In this document: piece after piece, positions 24,421-31,446 of the stretch
Layout: each line of letters starts with the position of its first letter
How positions within the stretch are numbered: the first letter of the stretch is position 1
Notes under the pieces: generated by a model
Told to the model about the DNA's origin: nothing
Database searches by the model: none
Seen by the model: only the letters and a program-made list of their open reading frames with translations
Translations under genes and position numbers: made by a program
Assembly: GCA_934728355.1 (NCBI GenBank)
Contig: CAKVEA010000007.1
Location: 1-45,577, forward strand
Reading direction: 5' to 3'
Origin: an uncultured Eubacteriales bacterium
GTDB taxonomy: Bacteria > Bacillota > Clostridia > Oscillospirales > Acutalibacteraceae
Length of the DNA: 45,577 nucleotides

Positions 24421-24927
24421 TTAATCTTCCACCAAGCATTTTATTATTTCTCCCACAAACATTTTGTGATAGTCTTTTAGTTTGTAATTGCTTTCTAAAT
24501 TTTCATCAATCATACATTTTGGGTCTACATACTGTGCATATATCTTTTTACATATTAATGTCATTTTTGATTCTTTAAAGTACGGAGCTTTTTCATCAAA
24601 TATAGGTGTTAATCCTGCCAGATTAATTTTGTCGCAATCTCTTCCGGATTTAGTACCGCAAATTTTCAAAGCATCTTTATGCTTTCCATCAAAAAATGAA
24701 ATACTAAAAATTTCGTTTTCTTCCAGAAATTTAAAAGTATATCTTTGAGGTCTGACAAAACAACTTACTATATTTTTGTTCCATAAAACTCCCATAGTCC
24801 CCCAACTTGCAGTCATAGTATTAAAATTATTTTTTCCTCCTGCAGTTATGAGCATCCATTCATTGCCTATTAAATTAAATGGATTAATTTTTTCAAAGTC
24901 ATTTAAATTTATACTTTTAAAACCCAT
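24421..24927 (-). CDS. Flavin reductase-like (flavoredoxin-type) FMN-binding protein
   Basis: The protein (168 residues) belongs to the flavin reductase-like family with a split-barrel FMN-binding fold. Hallmarks are NPFNLIGNEWMLITAG, FNTMTASWGTMGVLW and VRPQRYTFKFLEEN, then FSISFFDGKHKDALKICGTKSG. Some members reduce free flavin and others carry electrons. The ATG at 24927 is preferred over 24936 because AAAGGATG sits at the right distance. It is in a minus-strand run with the M50 protease and SDR genes, and may be part of a small redox unit with NfnAB upstream. Confidence 0.88.
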   Translation of the reverse strand: MGFKSINLNDFEKINPFNLIGNEWMLITAGGKNNFNTMTASWGTMGVLWNKNIVSCFVRPQRYTFKFLEENEIFSISFFDGKHKDALKICGTKSGRDCDKINLAGLTPIFDEKAPYFKESKMTLICKKIYAQYVDPKCMIDENLESNYKLKDYHKMFVGEIIKCLVED

Positions 24928-24952
24928 ACAGTTCATCCTTTCATCTGATAAA

Positions 24953-25552
24953 TTATGATTTAAAAAATATATATGAAATTATATAACATCCTAGTATTAA
25001 AACAGAAAAATTATATTTTGATTTTATAAGAATAAAAAAACCAAAAGTAAAAAGAGGTAAAAGAAAAATAATCGAAATGAGGTTAATGCATTTATAAGCA
25101 AAAATAGGATTTATTTTTTCAGAAAGAATACTATAAAGAATTTTTCCTCCGTCAAAAGAAGTTATCGGCAAAAGATTTATAAAACATAAAATGAAATTTT
25201 GAATCGAAAAAATTTTTATAATTTCCGCTTTATTAAAAAAGTAAATGGAGAAAAATATAATTCCAAGAACAAAATTCATTAATGGGCCACTTATAAGAAC
25301 TAAATTACTATCGAAGTTCTTATCATAAAATAAATCATTTTCTATACCTATGTTTACAATTCCAAATGATATTTTCTTATTTTCCAGACATTTACCGTCT
25401 TTTATATATATAAGAATCAAATGACCAAGTTCATGAAAAAGAGCAAATATAATTCCAAAAAGAGAAATATATGAATTGTCCATAACGAAAATAAATGTTA
25501 AGAAAACCAAAATATAAAAATTGAAATTTAATTTTAAAGATATTTTTTTCAA
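24953..25552 (-). CDS. M50 site-2 metalloprotease (SpoIVFB-like)
   Basis: This 199-residue polytopic membrane protein has the zinc motif HELGH near residue 40 in a membrane segment and the second motif FDGGK near residue 135, the normal layout of site-2 proteases. The short form without PDZ or CBS domains resembles SpoIVFB, which processes pro-sigma-K in the mother cell. The genome evidently sporulates, but short M50 proteins of other function are common, so I give no symbol. The start is TTG with GGAGTGA about 14 bases ahead, a weak arrangement. It lies 29 bases after nfnB. Confidence 0.85.
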   Translation of the reverse strand: MKKISLKLNFNFYILVFLTFIFVMDNSYISLFGIIFALFHELGHLILIYIKDGKCLENKKISFGIVNIGIENDLFYDKNFDSNLVLISGPLMNFVLGIIFFSIYFFNKAEIIKIFSIQNFILCFINLLPITSFDGGKILYSILSEKINPIFAYKCINLISIIFLLPLFTFGFFILIKSKYNFSVLILGCYIISYIFFKS

Positions 25553-25581
25553 AAAGCTTTGATATCACTCCAAGTTTATAT

Positions 25582-26952
25582 TTAAGATAAATCTTTGTCT
25601 ATTGTTTCTGCGGCTTTTTTCCCTGCACCCATAGCTAAAATTACTGTTGCTGCCCCTGTTACTGCATCTCCACCAGCATAAACATATTTTTTTGAGGTTT
25701 TAGTTTCTTCGTTTGCTACTATACATCCATTTTTTTGAAAATCTATACTTTTTTCGCTTTCATATAAAATTTTATTTGCACCGTTTCCAATTGAAATAAT
25801 CGCAGCATCAACTTCCATTAAATTTACGTCATTTTCATTTACTTTAAATTCATTTCTTCCATCGATACCTTTTCCGGTAAATTCCATAGATGCATATTTC
25901 ATCCTTTTCAAAACTCCGTTTTCTCCCAAAAACTCCAAAGGAGTCTTTAAGAACATGAAGTTTACTCCTTCTTCCTGAGCATGCAGAATTTCATCTTTTC
26001 TTGCAGGCATTTCAAGTTGCGTTCTTCTGTATAGTACCGAAACATTTTTGCATCCTATTCTCAGTGCACTTCTTGCAACATCCATGGCAACATTCCCGCC
26101 ACCGATTACCACCAAATTTTTCGGAATATTTATAGGAGTATCGTATCCGGAAATATGTGCATTCATTAAATTTATACGAGTTAAAAATTCATTCGCACTA
26201 TATACTCCCGAAAGTCCTTCGCCAGGTATACCCATAAATTTTGGCAGTCCTGCTCCGGTTGAAATATAAACTGCTTTGTAACCCATATCGAAAATATCTT
26301 GTATAGAAAGAGTCTTTCCTATAACCATATTTGTTTTTATGCATACTCCCATAGACTCAAGCTTTTTTATTTCTAAATCAAGAACTTCTCGCGGAAGCCT
26401 GAAGGAAGGTATCCCGTAAGCAAGTACTCCGCCCGGAGTATGAAGTGCTTCAAATATAGTAACTTCATAACCTTTACTGCAAAGCTCACCGGCACAAGTA
26501 AGCCCTGAAGGACCTGATCCCACAACCGCTACTTTTATATTTTTACTTTTATTTTCTGAAACTTTAATTTCATTTTTTGCTTTATCCGCAACATATCTTT
26601 CAAGACGACCTATCGCAACAGGTTCACCACTTTTAGCACGCACACATTTAGCTTCACATTGCTTTTCTTGAGGACATACTCTACCACAAATTGAAGGTAA
26701 AAGGTTATCTTTAATTATAGTATCGTAAGCTTTCAAAATATTACCTTGTGAAACTAAATTTATAAACAAAGGAATATTCACTCCTACAGGACATCCACTT
26801 CGACAAGGAGCATTTTTACAATTTAAACATCTTAATGATTCACTTTTTGCCAGAGAATCATTGTATCCTAGTTCAACTTCTTCAAATGTAGATTTTCTTT
26901 TTTCAATATCTATTACCGGCATAGGATTTTTATTTTTACTTTTATTTATCAT
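25582..26952 (-). CDS. nfnB: NfnB subunit, GltA-like flavoprotein
   Basis: With NfnA this forms the NADH-dependent reduced ferredoxin:NADP+ oxidoreductase, which uses flavin bifurcation to balance NADH, NADPH and ferredoxin. The 456-residue protein has N-terminal cysteines for two [4Fe-4S] clusters (RCLNCKNAPCRSGCPVGVN and CGRVCPQEKQCEAKC), an FAD site GSGPSGLTCAGEL, and an NADPH site VVIGGGNVAMDVARSA. It is often annotated as glutamate synthase small chain, but the adjacent NfnA-like gene and the absence of a large GltB make NfnB the better call. The start follows the nfnA stop by three bases. Confidence 0.9.
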   Translation of the reverse strand: MINKSKNKNPMPVIDIEKRKSTFEEVELGYNDSLAKSESLRCLNCKNAPCRSGCPVGVNIPLFINLVSQGNILKAYDTIIKDNLLPSICGRVCPQEKQCEAKCVRAKSGEPVAIGRLERYVADKAKNEIKVSENKSKNIKVAVVGSGPSGLTCAGELCSKGYEVTIFEALHTPGGVLAYGIPSFRLPREVLDLEIKKLESMGVCIKTNMVIGKTLSIQDIFDMGYKAVYISTGAGLPKFMGIPGEGLSGVYSANEFLTRINLMNAHISGYDTPINIPKNLVVIGGGNVAMDVARSALRIGCKNVSVLYRRTQLEMPARKDEILHAQEEGVNFMFLKTPLEFLGENGVLKRMKYASMEFTGKGIDGRNEFKVNENDVNLMEVDAAIISIGNGANKILYESEKSIDFQKNGCIVANEETKTSKKYVYAGGDAVTGAATVILAMGAGKKAAETIDKDLS

Positions 26953-26955
26953 AAC

Positions 26956-27792
26956 TCAAACACCCTTAAATAAATTACAATTTTTTTCTCTTGATATTTT
27001 CTCTTCTTCTAAAAATGCTTTGCTTCTAAAAGAAGCTTCTTCAAAATCAACCAAATGTCCGTTAAAATCAGGACCATCTATACAAGCAAACTTAACTTTG
27101 CCCCCTACTGTTAATCTGCAACCTCCACACATGCCTGTTCCGTCAATCATTATTGCAGTCATACTGACTATGGTTTTAACGTTATATTTTCTGGTTATAT
27201 CACAAACCGCTTTCATCATGGGAATAGGTCCTACAGCCACTACTAAATCATAATCTGAAGAATTTTTTAATTTTTCCTCAAGTGAAGCAGTTACCAATGC
27301 TTTTTTACCGTTGGACCCATCGTCAGTAACAACTTCAATATCTTTATCAATTAACTTCATATCATTTTCCAAAATTATATAATCTTTACTTCTGAATCCA
27401 ACTACAATTTCGGTTTTCGATCCGTTTTCTTTAAAAGCCTTTGCCAAAGGGTATGCTATTGCACTTCCAACCCCTCCCGAAACAACAATAACTCTTTTAT
27501 ATCCTTTAACTTCTGTAGGTTTTCCGAGCGGTCCTACAATATCTTCTATAAAATCTCCATTTTCCCTGAGATCCAATTTCATGGTTGTTGTTCCAACCAC
27601 TTGATAAATTATTTCAATAGTACCTTCATTTTTATTAGCTTTAAAAATTGTGAGAGGTATTCGTTCTCCTTCTTTATCTACTCTTAAAATTACAAACTGT
27701 CCCGCCAAAGCCTTTTTTGCTATGTAGGGGGCATCAATAGTCATATGGGCAACATTTTTGCCAATTACTTTTTTTTCAATTATTTTTACCAT
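26956..27792 (-). CDS. nfnA: NfnA subunit, PyrK-like FAD/[2Fe-2S] protein
   Basis: This 278-residue protein has a ferredoxin-reductase fold: a beta-barrel FAD domain with RIPLTIFKANK, an NAD-binding domain with GGVGSAIAYPLAKAF, and C-terminal cysteines for a [2Fe-2S] cluster in GTGMCGGCRLTVGGKVKFAC. It transfers electrons between NADH and NfnB. The ATG at 27792 is chosen since AGGTGG lies six bases upstream; an in-frame GTG at 27801 is part of that site. It leads the run nfnA-nfnB-M50-flavin reductase-SDR. Confidence 0.9.
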   Translation of the reverse strand: MVKIIEKKVIGKNVAHMTIDAPYIAKKALAGQFVILRVDKEGERIPLTIFKANKNEGTIEIIYQVVGTTTMKLDLRENGDFIEDIVGPLGKPTEVKGYKRVIVVSGGVGSAIAYPLAKAFKENGSKTEIVVGFRSKDYIILENDMKLIDKDIEVVTDDGSNGKKALVTASLEEKLKNSSDYDLVVAVGPIPMMKAVCDITRKYNVKTIVSMTAIMIDGTGMCGGCRLTVGGKVKFACIDGPDFNGHLVDFEEASFRSKAFLEEEKISREKNCNLFKGV

Positions 27793-27893
27793 AAAGTCCA
27801 CCTTTTATTATTTGAATAATTTAAAATTCTTAATTTTTATTTTTTAAGTTACAATCAACAAACTAAAGCATTATTAATTTAAATTTTTAAACT

Positions 27894-27917
27894 TATGCGT
27901 TATAATTATACCGCATA
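27894..27917 (+). promoter_or_regulatory. Dyad operator centred on a symmetric -10 region
   Basis: TATGCG (27894-27899) and CGCATA (27912-27917) flank TATAATTATA. The TATAAT can be read on both strands, so a regulator bound here could control both degV (plus) and nfnA (minus). Neither direction has a good -35 box, which suggests that transcription needs an activator or a different sigma factor. Confidence 0.5.
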
Positions 27918-27961
27918 GACGAAAAAATCTATACTGGAATATTATTTTAAAGGAGATTAAA

Positions 27962-28843
27962 ATGTCAAACTACATACTTAGCTGCTGTTCAACCGCAGAT
28001 CTCTCTGAAAAAGAAATAAATAGCATGAACATAAAATATGCTCCGTTTCATTTTTTTATAAATGAAAAACATTACTATGATGATTTAGGAAAGAGTATTT
28101 CTCTTAAAGAATTCTATAATCTTATGAAAAACGGAGCAGATGTAAAAACATCTCAAATTAACAGTGAAGAGTTCGTAAAATATTTTACTCCATTTCTCGA
28201 AGAAGGAAAAGACATTTTACATATAAGTCTTTCTTCCGGTATATCAGGAGTGTACAATTCCGCTATTATAGCCAAAAAAGAACTTGAAGAAAAATTCCCC
28301 GAAAGAAAGATATACATAGTTGATTCTCTATCTGCTTCTTCAGGCTACGGATTAATTATGAATAAACTTTATGAGCTAAAAAATAAGGGATTTGAAATAG
28401 ATGATTTAAAAAAGTGGATAGAAGAAAATAAGTTAAAAATGAATCATTGGTTTACGTCTACAGATTTAACTTTTTTTGTAAAAGGTGGAAGAGTTTCTAA
28501 AACTGCAGGATTTTTTGGTGGACTTCTTAAAATATGCCCTGTTCTCCATGTTGATACATTTGGAAAGCTAATACCGGTTTCAAAAGTGAGAACAAAACAA
28601 AAATCAATTACAGAATTACTCAAAAAAATGGAGGAACATGCGGACAGCGGTCTTGATTACTGCGAAAAATGCTATATTTCTCATTCAGATTGCTATGAAG
28701 ATGCAAAAATTTTGGCAGACTTAATAAATGAAAAATTTAAAAATCTAAACGGAAAAGTTGAAATACATGATATCGGAACAACTATCGGAAGCCACACCGG
28801 ACCCGGCACAATTGCTCTTTTTTTCTGGGGCAAAGAAAGATAA
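27962..28843 (+). CDS. DegV family fatty-acid-binding protein (second copy)
   Basis: A 293-residue DegV/FakB-type protein. The N terminus YILSCCSTADLSEKEI is a variant of the family start with Cys replacing the usual Asp-Ser pair. Conserved loops are present: TSQINSEEF, HISLSSGISGVYNSA, and FVKGGRVSKTAGFFGGLL with the typical GGR, then the C-terminal SHTGPGTIALFF. This is a more standard DegV than the copy at 22496. AGGAG precedes the ATG, and a bidirectional terminator follows. The fatty acid bound cannot be deduced. Confidence 0.93.
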   Translation: MSNYILSCCSTADLSEKEINSMNIKYAPFHFFINEKHYYDDLGKSISLKEFYNLMKNGADVKTSQINSEEFVKYFTPFLEEGKDILHISLSSGISGVYNSAIIAKKELEEKFPERKIYIVDSLSASSGYGLIMNKLYELKNKGFEIDDLKKWIEENKLKMNHWFTSTDLTFFVKGGRVSKTAGFFGGLLKICPVLHVDTFGKLIPVSKVRTKQKSITELLKKMEEHADSGLDYCEKCYISHSDCYEDAKILADLINEKFKNLNGKVEIHDIGTTIGSHTGPGTIALFFWGKER

Positions 28844-28865
28844 TATAGTTAAAATTTAAAATATA

Positions 28866-28906
28866 AAGAGCTTTGATAATTAAAATCAAAGCTCAATTTT
28901 TTATTT
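28866..28906 (+). terminator. Bidirectional terminator between degV and the LCP gene
   Basis: GAGCTTTGAT (28868-28877) pairs with ATCAAAGCTC (28885-28894) and is followed by AATTTTTT. The reverse side is A/T-rich and may end the convergent gene. Confidence 0.85.
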
Positions 28907-29995
28907 AGACTCAGAAGTTTCATAAATAAAATTTCTTAAATCCTCTTTTGCTTTATTTAAATTTTTTATTGCAAGGACCATTTTTTGCTGATGTATTTCA
29001 TCTTTAACATTGTCATTGGTAGGAAGTCTGAATTCTTCCATCGGGAAATTCAGGTATGATGTTGCATTAGAAGCAAGACGTGTTATTTCCGAAGTTTTAA
29101 AGTTAGTTGTTATAAGAGGTGCAAGAGTTGCAACTATTTCCGTTATTTTAGTAATATTCGAATTTTTTAGAGACTCTATTATTGCTTTTATAACATCTCT
29201 TTGTCTTGTCGTTCTATCGTAATCCGAGCCCTTACTATTACGGTTTCTCGAATGGTGCAACGCTTGCAATCCAGTCAGATGAACTAATTCGGGACCCTTA
29301 CCGGAACATTTTAATATGTGCTTGTCCCCGGAAAATTTGTTTATATACGCACATTCCGCAGGAGTAAGCTTCATGTCGATTCCTCCCAAAGAGTCCACTA
29401 TTTTAGAAAATCCTTCAAAATCCACACAAACAAATCTGTCTATTAAAACACCAAAGTTTTTTTGAACTGTATCAATAGTAAGTTTCGGTCCTCCGTAAGC
29501 ATAAGCAGCATTCATTCTATCTTTACCGTACCCGGGTATATCCACCCATATATCTCTCATTATAGATGTGATTTTAAGTTTTTTAGTTCTTATATTAAGT
29601 GAAGCAATCAATAGTGAATCACTTCTTCCACCATCCCCTACAGACATGGAATCACTTCCTATCAAAAGAACATTAAGAACCATTTTGTCATTTACAAGGC
29701 CATCGATGTCTGCACCGATTTCTGATGAACTGTTAACATTTTCCGGAACATTTTTAGATTCAACATATTCATAATTAAATGAATTTAATGTGTGATATCC
29801 ATATATCATAATTCCACCTATGATTCCCAATGTTAAAAAAAATACAAATGAAATCACTCTTAAAATTGGTATTTTTTTTCTTCTTTCCTTTTTTCGTTCA
29901 GACGAATAAACATCAACATAATTCCTGTTTTTATGCTGGTATACATTCCCGCTACTTATATCATTTTCTTTGTTTTCATAAATTGAATTCCTCAT
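28901..29995 (-). CDS. LytR-CpsA-Psr (LCP) family wall polymer ligase
   Basis: LCP enzymes attach teichoic acid or other glycopolymers from lipid carriers to peptidoglycan outside the membrane. The 364-residue protein has a cytoplasmic basic N terminus, one membrane helix (about 45-67) and the LCP domain: LLIGSDSMSVGDGGRSDSLL, SIMRDIWVDIPGYGKDRMNA with the polyprenyl-phosphate-binding arginines, and SRNRNSKGSDYDRTTRQRDV near residue 255. Spacing and length are typical. GGGGGAATAA precedes the ATG. The polymer attached is unknown; wall proteins elsewhere in the window show that a substantial wall exists. Confidence 0.94.
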   Translation of the reverse strand: MRNSIYENKENDISSGNVYQHKNRNYVDVYSSERKKERRKKIPILRVISFVFFLTLGIIGGIMIYGYHTLNSFNYEYVESKNVPENVNSSSEIGADIDGLVNDKMVLNVLLIGSDSMSVGDGGRSDSLLIASLNIRTKKLKITSIMRDIWVDIPGYGKDRMNAAYAYGGPKLTIDTVQKNFGVLIDRFVCVDFEGFSKIVDSLGGIDMKLTPAECAYINKFSGDKHILKCSGKGPELVHLTGLQALHHSRNRNSKGSDYDRTTRQRDVIKAIIESLKNSNITKITEIVATLAPLITTNFKTSEITRLASNATSYLNFPMEEFRLPTNDNVKDEIHQQKMVLAIKNLNKAKEDLRNFIYETSESK

Positions 29996-30079
29996 TTATT
30001 CCCCCACAAATATGTTTTATATCACGCTCCTCATATTTTAAATGACTATTAAAGATTTTTCAAGGACTATAAAATACTG

Positions 30080-31234
30080 TTATTTAGAGCTATAAAGTGC
30101 CATTGCCGTTCTATTAGGAAGTTTCAAAATTGTTCCTGCAGTTAAAACTTCATTTACGTCAATTCCGTTAAATGTTGCTACAGCAGTAATATATTTATTG
30201 TCTTTATAGTAGTCGGAACATACAGAAGAAACAGTATCTCCGTATTTTACTATATAATCCTCATATTCCATGTCAAGACCTTTACTTAAAACTATATCCG
30301 CTGATTCTTTAGTTCCTGTTTGATTATCTATATTTTCCGAAGAAACATTTTTATCCGATTCATCTTCCTTATTCCCGTTGTAATTTACTCCTCCTATTGA
30401 AACAACCATCGCAGCACTACCGGGGGATTGACCACTTGTAAGTTGATTATAAACAAGATATCCCAATCCAACAGCAATTAACAAAACAGTTGCAATTTTA
30501 GAAACTTTTTCTATAGTATTCCTTTTCAAATCCATTTGATATTTAAAATATTTAAGCCACGTACTTGTTTTAGACGATTTTTCTGCTTTTTTTAAATCTA
30601 TAACGAGTTCCGGAATTGAGCTGTATACTCCTCTTTCACACTTGTCAAGTACTATATGAAGGGATTTATTAAATTTAGCTTTTGATTCGGCTTCAAGTAA
30701 AGTATAAATTATATTTCTTATATTTTTTAAAATTAAATCTTTGCCTTCGGGTACTGTCGAATATTTTTCCATGTTTTCAAGATTATAAACAAAACTTATA
30801 TTTTTTTTGTCATCCAATTTTATATTTTGCATTTCAGTTAAACAACCAAAAATACTATTTGGAAAACTGCTTATTCGATCGAAGTATATAAGAATGTTTT
30901 CTAAAATAACACATCTTTCATCGAAAGTACAGATATTAAATTCTTTACTGAAACTTTTTTTAATATTTTCCTCCTGAGTGTAAGTAAAAACTCCATAAAA
31001 ACTTTTACCTTCAACAAAAAAGTCAGCAAACTCTTTCGGTTTTTTTGAAGAAAAAAATATATCAAATAATATTTTAAATGTTTGCATATTTTCATTACAA
31101 TAATCAAATTTATTAATTATATAAAAATTTTCAAGAGTCTTTTTTTCTTTGTACCCGACCAAAACTTCTTTTCTTTCGCCTTGAAAAAGAGAAGCTATAA
31201 CAACATAATCGAACTTTTTGTTTATATTAGGCAT
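30080..31234 (-). CDS. Membrane-anchored LysM protein
   Basis: The 384-residue protein has an unrecognised N-terminal cytoplasmic domain (about 1-235), one membrane helix (about 248-270), a low-complexity outer linker and a C-terminal LysM domain (about 330-375: YIVKYGDTVSSVCSDYY, then ITAVATFNGIDVNEVLTAGTILKLP). LysM binds peptidoglycan, so the protein may link the wall to a cytoplasmic function. The N-terminal part has a protein-kinase-like length but I see no catalytic motifs. It is transcribed divergently from the cyclase-like sensor gene with overlapping promoters, so the two are probably related in function. AGGTGTGA precedes the ATG. Confidence 0.8.
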   Translation of the reverse strand: MPNINKKFDYVVIASLFQGERKEVLVGYKEKKTLENFYIINKFDYCNENMQTFKILFDIFFSSKKPKEFADFFVEGKSFYGVFTYTQEENIKKSFSKEFNICTFDERCVILENILIYFDRISSFPNSIFGCLTEMQNIKLDDKKNISFVYNLENMEKYSTVPEGKDLILKNIRNIIYTLLEAESKAKFNKSLHIVLDKCERGVYSSIPELVIDLKKAEKSSKTSTWLKYFKYQMDLKRNTIEKVSKIATVLLIAVGLGYLVYNQLTSGQSPGSAAMVVSIGGVNYNGNKEDESDKNVSSENIDNQTGTKESADIVLSKGLDMEYEDYIVKYGDTVSSVCSDYYKDNKYITAVATFNGIDVNEVLTAGTILKLPNRTAMALYSSK

Positions 31235-31286
31235 ACATATTTCACACCTTTTTTAAAAAATAAATAAATAAACATTTTTATAATAC

Positions 31287-31331
31287 TTGACTCAACTATT
31301 TTATGATAATATACTATAATATATAAGTCAA
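31287..31331. promoter_or_regulatory. Overlapping antiparallel promoters
   Basis: Plus strand: TTGACT (31287-31292), 17 bases, TATACT (31310-31315). Minus strand: TTGACT (31326-31331), 17 bases, TATCAT (31303-31308). The two sets of boxes interleave, so polymerase should occupy only one at a time. They serve the LysM gene (minus) and the cyclase-like gene (plus). Confidence 0.75.
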
Positions 31332-31383
31332 TTATCAAAGCAAAATATGATGTTCAAAAATAATTTGTGTATCTTATACATTT

Positions 31384-31412
31384 TTGACATATCTGATTTT
31401 GATATCCATTAT
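31384..31412 (+). promoter_or_regulatory. Second promoter of the cyclase-like gene
   Basis: TTGACA (31384-31389) is followed after 17 bases by CATTAT (31407-31412), 35 bases ahead of the start codon. Confidence 0.6.
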
Positions 31413-31446
31413 TTGCCCCGAAAATAAAAAGATGTGAGGAGATTGT

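Noticed and set aside
24953..25552. Calling the M50 protease SpoIVFB outright
   Set aside because: Length and motifs agree, but short M50 proteins of other function exist and spoIVFA is absent here.
25582..27792. Glutamate synthase small subunit plus dihydroorotate dehydrogenase electron-transfer subunit
   Set aside because: No gltB or pyrD is near, and the pair order and cluster motifs fit NfnAB.
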